Of a stretch of DNA of 64,000 nucleotides, positions 1 through 9,315 are shown piece by piece. A program made the translations under genes and the position numbers. Each line of letters begins with the position of its first letter. The first letter of the stretch is position 1. The stretch is taken from positions 558,001 to 622,000 of the forward strand of contig CAVPSQ010000010.1 in assembly GCA_963708455.1 (NCBI GenBank), given 5' to 3'. This DNA comes from CAIMUS01 sp963708455. GTDB lineage: Bacteria > Pseudomonadota > Gammaproteobacteria > Competibacterales > Competibacteraceae. The notes beneath the pieces are model-generated. The model made no database searches. It had not been told where the DNA came from and saw only the letters and a list, made by a program, of their open reading frames with translations.

Positions 1-1056
1 GTGCTGGTCGAGCCGGACGCCGGGATTCTCGCGCACTACCGTCGGAAACAGCAGGAGGTCCAGCAGCAGCAGCGCGAACTCGGCCGGCTCAAGCAGCAAC
101 CGGCGGTCACTCGTGATGCCGTGGCGATTAACCTGTACGCCAACATCGAATTGCCGGAAGACGCGGCACTGGTGCGCCAACTGGACGCCGCCGGCGTCGG
201 CTTGTATCGCACCGAATTTCTGTTCATGAATCGGACCGAGCCGCCGGACGAGGAAGAGCATCTGGCGTCCTATCTGCAGGTGATCAAAATGCTGGAGAAC
301 AAGCCGGTCACTATCCGCACCGTCGATCTGGGCGCCGATAAGCGAGCCGATCAGGCGCCGGGTGCGGTGGTGGCTAATCCTGCGCTGGGGTTGCGGGCCA
401 TCCGGCTGTGTCTGCGCGACCAGGCGCTGTTCCGGCCGCAGTTGCGCGCCATTTTGCGCGCCTCCGCGTTTGGTGCCGTGCGGATGATGATTCCCATGCT
501 GTGTACTATTCAGGAAGTGCTCCAGGTGCTGCGCCTGGTGGACGACACCAAGCAGGAACTACGGGCGCGCGGGCAGGCTTTCGACGAGCGCCTGCCGGTG
601 GGCGCCATGATCGAGGTGCCGGCGGCCGCCATTTGCGCGCCGTATTTCGCCCGCCATGTGGATTTCCTGTCGATCGGTACCAACGACCTGATTCAGTACT
701 GTCTGGCCATCGATCGCAGCGACGACGAAGTCAATTATCTGTACGATCCGCTGCATCCGGCGGTGCTACACTTAATTTATATAACGTTGCGGGCGGGTCG
801 CAAAGCCGGTATTCCGGTCAGCCTGTGCGGTGAAATGGCCGGCGATCCGCGCTACACTCAACTCTTGCTGGGGATGGGCCTGACCGAGTTCAGCATGCAC
901 CCCAACAATCTGCTGGAAGTCAAGCGGGTGGTGAGAAACAGCTATTTGCATAAATTGATTCCTATCGCCAAGCGTATTTTACAAACTTCTAATCCCGACA
1001 AGTTGTCCCGGTTACTGTCTGTGATTACGGAGGAACTGCCTGCACAAGGCTTGTAA
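1..1056 (+). CDS. ptsI: PEP-protein phosphotransferase (enzyme I), C-terminal part
   Basis: The frame is open at the window edge, so this is only the C-terminal ~350 residues of an enzyme I, which transfers phosphate from phosphoenolpyruvate to an HPr-type carrier in the cytoplasm. The PEP-binding barrel is present: GVGLYRTEFLF with the phosphate-contacting Arg70, the GTNDLIQYCLAIDRS signature, and the catalytic Cys276 in SLCGEMAGDP. The N-terminal phosphohistidine domain lies outside the window, so PtsI and the nitrogen-branch enzyme PtsP (with an extra GAF domain) cannot be told apart with certainty. A 77-bp gap separates it from the glycosyltransferase gene; no clear hairpin terminator is seen there. 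Confidence 0.88.
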   Translation: MLVEPDAGILAHYRRKQQEVQQQQRELGRLKQQPAVTRDAVAINLYANIELPEDAALVRQLDAAGVGLYRTEFLFMNRTEPPDEEEHLASYLQVIKMLENKPVTIRTVDLGADKRADQAPGAVVANPALGLRAIRLCLRDQALFRPQLRAILRASAFGAVRMMIPMLCTIQEVLQVLRLVDDTKQELRARGQAFDERLPVGAMIEVPAAAICAPYFARHVDFLSIGTNDLIQYCLAIDRSDDEVNYLYDPLHPAVLHLIYITLRAGRKAGIPVSLCGEMAGDPRYTQLLLGMGLTEFSMHPNNLLEVKRVVRNSYLHKLIPIAKRILQTSNPDKLSRLLSVITEELPAQGL

Positions 1057-1133
1057 CCCTACGCGAAAAAATTCCGGGTATCCGCATACAATGCGCATAT
1101 CTCTTTAATCTCGTTTAAATTAAAGCCTGATTT

Positions 1134-2451
1134 ATGACTGCGTCTCGGTTGATTGAAAGAAACAAAACTCCATTGGTTACTTACGACAAGCCAGAGATCA
1201 CTCCTCTACTGACTCCCACAGTTGCCAAGCAAGCGACACAAATCGCTTTATTGTTGCCGGTATCTGCAAGGCGGCGGCGTGCAGAAGGTGATGCTCACCG
1301 TGGCCAGCGCACTGGCTGAGCGCGGCTATACGACGACGCTGGTGCTGCACAACGATAAAGGTCCACTGCGCAGACAGGTGCCTGACACTGTCAAGGTGGT
1401 TAAGCTCGACCCGATTCCTACCTGGCTGGCTCGTATTGCTGCGGTGGCGGCGGACCCGGCCGGTTTTATCGAGTTGCTGCGTCCCGTCATTCTGGCCTGG
1501 AGACCGCCCAAAAGTTTGAGTTATATCTTTAACTTGGCGCACTATCTGCGACGGGAAAAACCCGCCGTCCTGTTCGCTGCAACGCACTATCTGAACATCG
1601 AGGCGATACTGGCAAAACGCCTGGCGTCTGTGCCGACCCGCATGGTGCTCAGTGAACATATGCATCTTTCGCGCTGGAGCGTGGCATCAGAGGATTGGCG
1701 ACGCCGCTATCTGCCACCCTTGTTGCAGCGTATGTATAGGGAAGCAGATGCCATTGTGGCTGTTTCCAATGGTGTTGCCGATGATATGGCAACCTATATA
1801 GGAATACCGCGTCAATCCATTACCACCATCTACAATCCGTCAGTTTATCCCGATCTGGTGGCCAAGGCGCAGGAACCCCTGGAGCATCCCTGGTTTGCAG
1901 CCGGCGCTCCGCCGGTCGTGCTGAGTGTGGGACGACCGGGTAGACAAAAGGATTTACCAACCCTGCTGCGCGCGTTTGCACAGGTGCGGGCACAACGGTC
2001 GGTGCGTTTGATAATACTCGGCGATGTCAGCGGCTCCGACAAAAGCAAAAGGCGGCGCATCAATCTGATGGCGCTGGCTACCGATTTAGGATTAGCCGCT
2101 GATGTCAAGTTACAGGGTTTTGTACAAAATCCTTTTACTTACATGGCGCGTGCGGCAGTCCTGGTGCTGTCCTCCCGCTATGAAGGTTTTGGGAATGTTA
2201 TCGTCGAGGCATTGGCTTGCGGCTGTCCGGTAGTAAGTACGGACTGTCCCAGCGGCCCCGCCGAAATCCTGGATAACGGCCGTTTTGGCCTCCTGGTTCC
2301 GGTAGGTGATGACACCGCTATGGCCAGTGCAATTGACGCCACCTTGGATCATCCTCCCGATAAAAATCGCCTGCGCAATCGGGCGGCGTTATTCTCGTAT
2401 GAACGATCGATTGACAAATATGAAGAAATCTTATTAGGTGGACAGCAATAG
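1134..2451 (+). CDS. GT4-family glycosyltransferase with a probable frameshift near the start
   Basis: Group 1 (GT4, GT-B fold) glycosyltransferase that would move a sugar from a nucleotide sugar onto a surface glycan or lipid. The C-terminal half shows VLSVGRPGRQKDLPTLL, a LQGFVQNPF segment and the nucleotide-sugar motif EGFGNVIVEALACGCPVV with its two glutamates. The long frame begins at TTG 1222, but an upstream ATG at 1134 opens another frame giving QIALLLP. Joining the two with one base removed near 1260 gives LLLP-YLQGGGVQKVML, the usual GT4 N-terminus. I infer a one-base insertion (real or sequencing error). The gene is followed at once by an O-antigen-ligase-like gene, which suggests a cell-surface polysaccharide role; the acceptor is unknown. 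Confidence 0.8.
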
Positions 2452-2496
2452 TGGCTGTAATTGTACAGAATACTGAATTGCCAGTGGATAAATTAT

Positions 2497-3708
2497 ATGA
2501 GAATAAATAAATTCATAACAATTGGAATCAGTAAGGATTTTTTCTACCAGCTCCTGTTTCTCATGTACAGTTTATTTCTAGCAGGATTTTTTTTCTATCC
2601 AAGTGCTCCAGGTCATTATAGATTCTATTATATTGCCATACTCCCGCTTGGTATTTTCGCAGTTCCCGCGAGTTTCAGACTGTTAAAGACCAATCGGCTG
2701 TTTTGGTTAGTAGTATTGTATATTGCCTATATGGCGCTTAGCTCCTTTTGGAGTGAGCTTTTTTCTTTGTCAGGGTTGCGGCTTGCAATCATGGAGGGCC
2801 TGTATGTTTTTATTTTTTGTATAGTCACTGTGGTTTTATACAATGAATATCCAGAAAAATTCGAACGCTTGCTGCAAATAGTGTGTGTGATTGCCGGTGT
2901 GGTGGCGATAATAGCGATGGGAATCTGGTATAGAGACAATCCTTTCCCTCAAACGCGTATCCCCGGTATCTGGCGGATACCCCATGAGGTGCGCAGCGCC
3001 TGTGCGTACGGTTTCGTTATAGTCCTCACCACTTATTATGCACTGTATGCTAAAGAACTACGTATTCAACAAGGATATACACTGCTTGTCTTTATTTTGC
3101 TGCTTTTCGTGATATTAACGCAGAGCAGGACGGGACTGGTAGCCATCGGATTGGGGTTGTTGATTCTTTTTTTGGCGGAGGATTGGCGCAAGGCAGGGCT
3201 CAGCCTGTTGCTGCTGGCCGGTGTCTGTAGCGTGTTATTGATACTCTATCCTCAATTAGGGGAAAGCTTGGTGAGAAAAGACCTCTACAGGCTCAATATA
3301 TGGTCCTCTGTCATGGATCGCTCGCTGCATGATCCATTTTTTGGGCACGGTTATCTGAGCGACAGGTCTGTTAGTGTAGCTTCCATTCAATTTATGGTAG
3401 CCCATAGCTCCTATCTGGCCACGCTGCGCGATGGCGGCTTCGTCGGGCTCGCCATTCTGTTGTCCTTGTTGGGATATGCCTGCTGGAGTGCGCTGTGTAT
3501 TGGCCGGGAAAGCGGTAATTACAGGCTGTTGGCCTTGTTGATTTACGGTATGGCCTGCATGCTGCCTGATGGAGATCGCCTGCTTAACCGACCTCGAGAA
3601 GAGTGGCTGTTTCTGTGGTTGCCGCTGGCGCTCGTGCTGGCTGAGCAATGCGCCCGGCAGCGGCTTGCCCGTACCGCAGACGGCGGAGCGGATGGTGCGC
3701 GGGCCTGA
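2497..3708 (+). CDS. O-antigen ligase / Wzy-like polytopic membrane protein
   Basis: About 403 residues with some ten hydrophobic segments. The family hallmark (PF04932, O-antigen ligase or polymerase) is seen in the motif LTQSRTGLVAIGLG followed by a long periplasmic stretch with FFGHGYLSD and VAHSSYLATLRDGG, where the conserved His lies. Such proteins join glycan repeat units to lipid A core, to each other, or to proteins in the periplasm. An in-frame TTG lies at 2461, but ATG 2497 gives a better N-terminus leading straight into the first membrane helix. The first half is visibly AT-richer than its neighbours, common for polysaccharide genes. It probably works with the preceding GT4 gene. 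Ligase versus polymerase cannot be decided from sequence. Confidence 0.8.
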   Translation: MRINKFITIGISKDFFYQLLFLMYSLFLAGFFFYPSAPGHYRFYYIAILPLGIFAVPASFRLLKTNRLFWLVVLYIAYMALSSFWSELFSLSGLRLAIMEGLYVFIFCIVTVVLYNEYPEKFERLLQIVCVIAGVVAIIAMGIWYRDNPFPQTRIPGIWRIPHEVRSACAYGFVIVLTTYYALYAKELRIQQGYTLLVFILLLFVILTQSRTGLVAIGLGLLILFLAEDWRKAGLSLLLLAGVCSVLLILYPQLGESLVRKDLYRLNIWSSVMDRSLHDPFFGHGYLSDRSVSVASIQFMVAHSSYLATLRDGGFVGLAILLSLLGYACWSALCIGRESGNYRLLALLIYGMACMLPDGDRLLNRPREEWLFLWLPLALVLAEQCARQRLARTADGGADGARA

Positions 3709-3746
3709 AGGCGGCACTATCGCCGCCGATGACGCGCTCTGTCGAA

Positions 3747-3823
3747 TGGCGCCCCGAACAGGACTTGAACCTGTGACCTACCGCTTAGGAGGCGATCGCT
3801 CTATCCACCTGAGCTATCGGGGC
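3747..3823 (-). tRNA. tRNA-Arg (anticodon CCT)
   Basis: Read on the minus strand: acceptor stem GCCCCGA/TCGGGGC, D arm GCTCAGGTGGATAGAGC, anticodon stem ATCGC/GCGGT around loop CTCCTAA (anticodon CCT, reads AGG), T arm ACAGG-TTCAAGT-CCTGT, discriminator G and encoded CCA. Length is 77 nt and all arms pair. The small protein-like frames overlapping it on the plus strand are artefacts. Confidence 0.97.
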
Positions 3824-3837
3824 GGGTGCAGGTGAAA

Positions 3838-3843
3838 AGTATA
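3838..3843 (-). promoter_or_regulatory. putative -10 box of the tRNA-Arg gene
   Basis: TATACT on the minus strand lies 14 bp upstream of the tRNA 5' end, where a -10 box would be expected. No convincing -35 is seen at 16-18 bp upstream, so this is tentative. Confidence 0.4.
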
Positions 3844-3901
3844 ACAGCCCGCTCGGTCGACCGACAGTGAGCGACAGCGCCGCGCCGTAGCGACCACCGC
3901 T

Positions 3902-4723
3902 TTAGCTATCCATCAGGTCGGGTGAGCCATCCACCACCTGGCCGATGAACTGCTCCATCGCCGCCAGGACGCGGGCGCGCGCCTGATGGTGCGGCACATG
4001 GGCGCACTCCGGCAGCAGCAGGGTCTCTACGGGCCCGGCGATGCCGGCGGCGATATTCGCCACATGCGCCGGGGTAGCGTATTCGTCGTCCTCGCCTTGG
4101 ATGAGGAAAGCCGGACAGGTGATTTTTTTCAGTTCCGCGGTCATATTCCAATCACGGAATTCAGGCTGCAGCCAGGTATCGCACCAGCTTCGGAACATGG
4201 CGTCGGTGTTGGCACCGTGGAAGCGGGTTAACCGTTCCTTCAGGTCGGTGGTTTCATACAGATGCTTGGCAATACGAATGCCGGCCAGCGTCACGTCCTC
4301 CACGTAGACATGGGCCGCTTCAGTGATGATGGCCTGCAGCCGCTTGGGATAAGCGGCGGCAAATAGCAAGGCGATCGTGCCGCCGTCGCTATGACCGATG
4401 AGGATCGGCCGCTCCCTGATGCCGCAGCACTCCAGTACCGCCGGCAAGCTGGCCAGGGCCTCGTAGCGCAGATAATCGCCACCGCGCGGTTCGCTGAGCG
4501 GTTCGGAATTACCAAAGCCCCAGCGTTCGTAGACCAACCCCGGCAAGCCGCAGATCAGGCATAACTGCGTTGGGAAATCCTTCCACTGGGCGATGCTGCC
4601 CAGACCTTCGTGCAAAAAGACCAGCGTGGGACCGGCGGCGTCGGGCGGTTCGATGCGCTCAACGTGCAGGCGGCGGCCGGCGGCGAGTATGTCGCAACGG
4701 TGACGGTCGACAGGAGGAATCAT
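3902..4723 (-). CDS. alpha/beta-fold hydrolase
   Basis: A 273-residue cytoplasmic hydrolase with the complete alpha/beta-hydrolase set: HEGLGS near residue 38 forming the oxyanion hole, nucleophile elbow GHSDGG (Ser near residue 112), acid in QGEDDEYATP, and His in ECAHVPHHQA near the C-terminus. The substrate cannot be inferred; the lid region (roughly residues 135-195) is of the kind found in small-ester hydrolases. It starts 15 bp after the end of the LON-domain gene on the same strand, so the two are probably co-transcribed. tRNA-Arg follows downstream on the same strand. Confidence 0.85.
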   Translation of the reverse strand: MIPPVDRHRCDILAAGRRLHVERIEPPDAAGPTLVFLHEGLGSIAQWKDFPTQLCLICGLPGLVYERWGFGNSEPLSEPRGGDYLRYEALASLPAVLECCGIRERPILIGHSDGGTIALLFAAAYPKRLQAIITEAAHVYVEDVTLAGIRIAKHLYETTDLKERLTRFHGANTDAMFRSWCDTWLQPEFRDWNMTAELKKITCPAFLIQGEDDEYATPAHVANIAAGIAGPVETLLLPECAHVPHHQARARVLAAMEQFIGQVVDGSPDLMDS

Positions 4724-4737
4724 AGGCTCTAGCGAAA

Positions 4738-5343
4738 TCAGTTCAGTTGCACGTCAGAGTCTTTGTCTCGGAAGAAGCTACGCAGGACATCCAGGCGCTG
4801 AATGGGATTGTCCAGTTCCAGTAGCACCTGTTTGATAGGAATCGGCAGCGGCAGCAATTCCGCCACGCGATTGCCCACCCAGGCGGCGCTGTTCCAGTCC
4901 TGGTGCAGGAAGCGGCTATAGAATTGCAATTCTTCTTGATCGAGTGCCTGGCGCAGGAAGTCGAGCAGCGGAATATGCGTGGGCAGCGGCGGCAACGGTG
5001 GATCGGCGGGCAGGAATTCCACCCGACCGACGATCAGTTGATCGGGCTGTACCCGGTGAGATATGACCTCCAGGCGCTGTCCGCCCTGACAGGTAATGCC
5101 CAGCAGACCGTCTTCCAGTTGATCGAAATCGACGATCCGGGCCAGGGTGCCGATCTTCTGAAAGTGGGCGGTGCGACCTGCCTCACTACCTTCCTGGATA
5201 GCCAACACACCGAAACCGCCGGCGCTTTTCATGCAATCGCTGACCATGCCGAGGTAGCGCGGCTCGAAAATGCGCAACGGCAACACCCCGCCGGGGAACA
5301 GCACGGTGTTCAGGGGAAACAAGGGAATTTCCTGTGCAAACAT
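4738..5343 (-). CDS. LON substrate-binding domain protein
   Basis: A 201-residue protein consisting of the N-terminal substrate-recognition domain of Lon protease alone, without the AAA or protease domains. Diagnostic pieces are IPLFPLNTVLFPGGVLPLRI, FEPRYLGMVSDC and GTLARIVDF. Stand-alone proteins of this kind are common in proteobacteria and have no settled function; a role in proteolysis regulation is only a guess. A good ribosome site (GAGGTAG) lies about 8 bp before ATG 5343. The alpha/beta hydrolase gene follows closely. Confidence 0.88.
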   Translation of the reverse strand: MFAQEIPLFPLNTVLFPGGVLPLRIFEPRYLGMVSDCMKSAGGFGVLAIQEGSEAGRTAHFQKIGTLARIVDFDQLEDGLLGITCQGGQRLEVISHRVQPDQLIVGRVEFLPADPPLPPLPTHIPLLDFLRQALDQEELQFYSRFLHQDWNSAAWVGNRVAELLPLPIPIKQVLLELDNPIQRLDVLRSFFRDKDSDVQLN

Positions 5344-5664
5344 AGCTATCTACCTCAGCACTGGCGCCTGTCCCGGCGCCAGGGTGGTGCCGGCATAGGA
5401 GGCAATCAATACTCTGTTCGCTACCCGGTCCGGTGGTTCCGCAGCCCACAGCGATCAGGCGCGCCCTGAACCGGCCTGGCCGGCAGTGTATCAGACTGCC
5501 GCCGGCAGCGATGCAGGACAAGGGGCGGTCAAGCCAGGCATCGGTTAACGTGCTGCGCCACGTGTGCGACAATGGTGCCACAGACGCTGTAAGGCGCCTG
5601 CAATGCCTGCTGTTTATCCGTTTCAGCCCATCCCGACCCGCTGCATTCTGGCGCGCCCTCCAGC
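5344..5664. other. divergent intergenic region
   Basis: A 321-bp gap between the LON-domain gene (minus) and the copper ATPase locus (plus). It should hold two divergent promoters, but I see no clear -35/-10 pair, repeat or RNA gene in it. Confidence 0.5.
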
Positions 5665-8125
5665 ATGACTGTTGCCCAACCGATTGTCGAGCACCCCACT
5701 GTTCCGGTAGTCACTGAACGAGTCTGTTTTCACTGCGGCACACCCATGCCGGCGGACTGCGATTATAGCGTGGTGGTGACGGGTGAATCCCGACCCATGT
5801 GCTGTCGGGGCTGTCAGGCTGTGGCGCAGGCTATCGTGAATGCCGGGCTCGAAGATTTCTACCGGCACCGCAGTGCGCCTTCCTCCCGCGTCGAAGACCT
5901 GGTGCCGGACGCCCTGCGCGAGTTCGCCTTGTACGACCGGGCCGATTTGCAGGCCCGCTTTGTCAGGGCCGGGGACGAACATAGCCGCGAAGCGTCCTTG
6001 ATATTGGAAGGGATTGTCTGCGCGGCCTGCGTCTGGTTGAACGAGCGTCATGTCGGCGCCTTGCCGGGCGTGCTGGAGTTCCGGGTCAATTACTCCACTC
6101 ACCGCGCTTACGTCCGCTGGGATTAGCGCCGGGTGCGCCTGAGCGACATTCTGGCGGCGATTGCGGCCATCGGCTACCGGGCGCATCCCTTCGACGTCGG
6201 TCGTCAGGAAAATTTACAGCAGCGGGAGCGGGCGGTCGCGCTGCGCCGACTGGCGGTCGCTGGACTGTGCTCCATGCAGGTGATGATGCTGGCGGTGGCG
6301 CTCTATGCCGGTGATTATCAGGGCATGGACGAAGCCATCCGCACCTTCCTGCGCTGGGTCAGTCTACTGCTGTCCCTGCCGGTGATCCTGTATTCCTCGC
6401 TGCCGTTCTTCAGCGCTGCCCGGCGGGATTGGCAGTTACACCAGTTGGGCATGGATGTGCCGGTGTCCCTGGCGCTGGGCAGCGCCTTCGTCGCCAGTTG
6501 CTGGAACACCTGGCAGGGTAGCGGCGACGTCTATTTCGACTCGGTGACGATGTTTACCTTTTTTCTGCTGGGCAGTCGCTTTCTGGAGATGAGCGCCCGC
6601 CACCGCGCGGGCCGGCTGTCCGAAGGACAGTTGCGGTTGTTGCCGGCGACCGCCATCCGGCTGAACCAGGATGGGATGGAAGAGAGCGTAAGCGTGGCTG
6701 AGTTGCTGTCTGGCGACCGGGTGTTGATCCGGCCCGGCGACACTATCCCGGCGGACGGCTGCATTCAAGAAGGCCGCAGCAGCGTGGATGAGTCCCTGTT
6801 GACCGGCGAGAGTCTGCCCCTGCTCAAAAGCGTTGGCGACGCTTTGATTGGTGGCGCGGTCAACGTGGACAGCCCGCTGGTCATGCAAGTAGATAAGGTG
6901 GGCGCCGACACGGTGCTGGCGGCAATCCTGCGGCTGCTGGATCGGGCACAGAGCGACAAACCACGCATCGCTCTGCTGGCAGATCGGGTGGCGGCCTGGT
7001 TCGTGGCGGCGCTACTGGCGATCGCTGCCGGCGTGGCCGGGTGGTGGTGGCTGCATCAGCCTGACGCCGCGTTTCGAGTGACGCTATCGGTGCTGGTGGT
7101 CACCTGCCCCTGCGCGCTGTCGCTGGCCACCCCAGCGGCGATTACGGCGGCTACCACGCGCCTGATGCAGCTCGGCCTATTGACTACCCGTGGTCATGCG
7201 CTGGAAACGCTGGCGCGGGCCAGCCATGTCGTGTTCGATAAGACTGGCACGCTGACGTACGGCCGTTTGCGCCTGCTGACGGCGGAGCCGCTGCGGGGGT
7301 TGGACCGGCAACGCTGCCTGGAACTGGCGGCGGCGCTGGAGCGGGGTTCGGAACATCCGGTAGGTAAAGCGTTGACAGCGGCTGGCGGTGGATCGTTGCA
7401 GGCGACCGGCGTGCACAACACACCCGGCAGCGGGGTGGAGGGTTGGATCGATGGCCGGCCTTATCGGCTGGGTACGTCGGATTTCGTGGCCGCTTTAAGC
7501 GGCGTTGCGGTGCCCGAACCGCCCGCGCTCGATCCTGCCTCGACCTGGGTCGCGCTGGCAGACGAACAGGGCCTGCTGGCGTGGCTGCAACTGGCTGATA
7601 CGCTGCGGCCACAGGCTGCCGAGGCCGTGGCGGAACTGCGGGCGCTGGGTCTGCAGGTCCTGTTGTTCAGCGGCGACCGTCCAGCGGTGGTCGAGCATAT
7701 CGCCCGGCAGTTGCAGATCAGTGAGGCGGCCGGCGGGCTGCTGCCGGCGCACAAGCTGGAACGCATCCAGGCGTTGCAAGCGCAGGGCGCGGTGGTCGCG
7801 ATGGTCGGCGACGGCGTCAACGATGCGCCGGTGCTAGCCGCCGCACAGGTATCGCTGGCGCTGGCCAGCGGCACGGCCATCGCGCAGATATCTGGCCGAT
7901 ATGATCCTGTTGGGGGAGAATCTGACGACCCTGGCGCAGGGAGTGAAAACCGCGCGCCGCACGCTGGGAATCATCCGTGAGAATTTGGGCTGGGCGGTCG
8001 GCTACAATCTGATCGCGTTGCCATTGGCGGCGGCCGGCTGGATAGCACCCTGGATGGCGGCGCTGGGTATGTCCTTGAGTTCGCTACTGGTGGTGGGGAA
8101 TGCGTTGCGGTTGCGGAAGGGATAG
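5665..8125 (+). pseudogene. ccoI: CcoI/FixI-type copper P-type ATPase, interrupted by a stop and a frameshift
   Basis: One P1B-type ATPase split into three frames. Piece one (5665-6126) has an N-terminal Cys cluster (FHCG and CCRGC) and a heavy-metal domain with CAAC, then an in-frame TAG at 6124. Piece two (from 6133, same frame) has the membrane CPC motif (TCPCALSLATPAA), phosphorylation site DKTGTLT and hinge GDGVNDAP. Near 7890 the frame shifts by one base, and piece three (to 8125) carries the last two membrane helices. Removing one G in TCTGGCCGAT restores ...SADMILLGENL. CcoI/FixI pumps deliver copper for cbb3 cytochrome oxidase assembly; no cco genes are nearby. Either a pseudogene or two sequence errors. 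Confidence 0.82.
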
Positions 8126-8145
8126 TGAATTTAACGCTAAGTTGA

Positions 8146-8217
8146 TGATCATCATTTCGGCCAGCCGGAGGAACCTGGATTACGCTGCGCCAGCTCCGCT
8201 CCATCCAGGCTACGCCG
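8146..8217 (+). repeat. family A palindromic repeat, copy 1
   Basis: Contains ATCATCATTTCGGCCAGCCG followed by AACCTGGATTACGCTGCGCC and CTCCATCCAGGCTACGCCG. CCTGGAT and ATCCAGG form the outer stem. The same element occurs at least seven more times in this window, in both orientations. Confidence 0.85.
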
Positions 8218-8244
8218 CTGGGAGCGCCGGCGTCCCCGCCGGCC
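8218..8244 (+). repeat. family B GC-rich palindrome
   Basis: CTGGGAGCGCCGGCGTCCCC followed by GCCGGCC, directly abutting a family A copy. Translation of such copies produces the recurrent spurious peptide PGSAGVPAG. The core is a near-palindrome (GCCGGCG..CGCCGGC). Confidence 0.8.
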
Positions 8245-8255
8245 AGTAAAGTACA

Positions 8256-8293
8256 GATATAGCGACGCAATACGCTGCGCTATTGCGCCCTAC
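8256..8293 (+). repeat. family C repeat
   Basis: GACGCAATACGCTGCGCTAT followed by TGCGCCCTAC. Related copies are at about 19491-19528 and 21443-21480. It forms an imperfect hairpin and could act as a terminator or structured spacer. Confidence 0.6.
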
Positions 8294-8314
8294 AGACTTT
8301 CTCTCGACAAACCA

Positions 8315-8584
8315 CTACTGCTTAAAGACCTCCTTGAGGCTGGGCGCCAATAACAGCCGTCGGCCCCATTCCAGCAGCGTGTCCGAATCCGCCTGCTTGA
8401 GCCGTTTCTGGTAGCCCGCCGGCACCGTGCCAAAGCGTTGCTCCAACAGGGTTAACAGCATTTGTCTTTCTCCCAACAGTGTTCCTTTAGCCAGACCTTC
8501 CACCCGGCCTTCCACCCGGCCCTCTTCTATCCATGCTTCTGCCATCGTCGTCATCAGTCTTTCCTCCAGCTTGGATAATGTCGT
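8315..8584 (-). pseudogene. C-terminal remnant of an Rpn-family nuclease gene
   Basis: The last ~85 residues of an Rpn-type (PD-(D/E)XK, DUF4351-like tail) protein: LEERLMTTMAEAW, QMLLTLLEQRFGTVP and LLEWGRRL are almost identical to the end of the full gene at 21565-22512. The nuclease domain is absent; similarity stops near 8584. An internal ATG at 8554 gives a 79-residue frame, but there is no reason to think it is a working protein. Family A, B and C repeats lie directly downstream. Confidence 0.75.
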
Positions 8585-8623
8585 TGTTCACTCATCACCA
8601 CGGATGACAAGAACCCTGACTGT

Positions 8624-9034
8624 TCAGCGCCAGTTTTCGAGCGCCAGCCCCTGGACACGCGCAAATTCACCGGTGTTGGAAGTGACTAATGTAAGTCCAC
8701 GGGACAGGGCGCAGCCGGCAATTAAAATATCGTAGGCACCGATGGGTTTTCCCTGCTTTTTGAGTGCTGCGCGCACCGCTGCGCTGGCCAGTGCGTCTCC
8801 TTCCTCATAAGGTAGCACCAAAACTGATTGAAAGAAGGCTTGTATTACCGGCCGTAATTTACGCTCCAGTGCTTCATTAAGGCGGAGACCGTATTCCACT
8901 TCCATGACGGTCATGGTGGTGACAGCGATGTCGTCAGGAGAAGCCGCCTTTATCCGCGCCAGTACCTGGGGATGGCCGCGCGTGAAGTCACTCACGACAC
9001 AGGTATCAAGTAGATAACGCATCGAAGGATTCAC
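8624..9034 (-). CDS. vapC: VapC-type PIN-domain toxin
   Basis: PIN-domain ribonuclease of 136 residues, the toxin of a type II pair. Acidic metal-binding positions are seen in MRYLLDTCVVSDF (Asp), MTVMEVEYGL (Glu) and GAYDILIAGCAL (Asp), with the C-terminal LVTSNTGEF typical of VapC. Members cleave tRNA or rRNA when freed from the antitoxin. The start could be ATG 9034 or ATG 9022; both overlap the 3' end of the upstream ribbon-helix-helix gene, as usual for translationally coupled pairs. Confidence 0.88.
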   Translation of the reverse strand: MNPSMRYLLDTCVVSDFTRGHPQVLARIKAASPDDIAVTTMTVMEVEYGLRLNEALERKLRPVIQAFFQSVLVLPYEEGDALASAAVRAALKKQGKPIGAYDILIAGCALSRGLTLVTSNTGEFARVQGLALENWR

Positions 9035-9251
9035 GGGGAGGCAACAGATTGGTGCGGTCTTGCTCGAACGGAACGGTGTCTGGAACGCCCTGGAAATCGA
9101 GCACTTCCTGCGGCCAGCGGCGCTGCTCGCGGCTTGCCAGCCAGCTTTCCACGGCTTCCCGGATCAATGCGTTTCGACTCCGACCGGTTTCCTGGGCTAT
9201 CTGCTGAAGGCGTCTGATCAAGGTATCGTTAAGGTGAATGCTGAAGTTCAT
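9006..9251 (-). CDS. ribbon-helix-helix antitoxin of the VapC pair
   Basis: An 81-residue protein. The first ~45 residues (MNFSIHLNDTLIRRLQQIA, then SRNALIREAVESWL) match a CopG/ribbon-helix-helix DNA-binding domain; the acidic C-terminus should wrap the toxin. It is the upstream gene and overlaps vapC by about 29 bp. The dimer would be expected to repress its own promoter in the region just above 9251, but no clear operator palindrome was found. Confidence 0.82.
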   Translation of the reverse strand: MNFSIHLNDTLIRRLQQIAQETGRSRNALIREAVESWLASREQRRWPQEVLDFQGVPDTVPFEQDRTNLLPPRESFDALST

Positions 9252-9315
9252 GGTTCGAAGGGTTCAACGAGCCTAACACGTTATAACAGTAATTCGGGCA
9301 GTCCAACAATAGCTA

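Noticed and set aside
3716..3835. Peptide ending TGLEPVTYRLGGDRSIHLSY
   Set aside because: It is the translation of the tRNA-Arg gene's complement.
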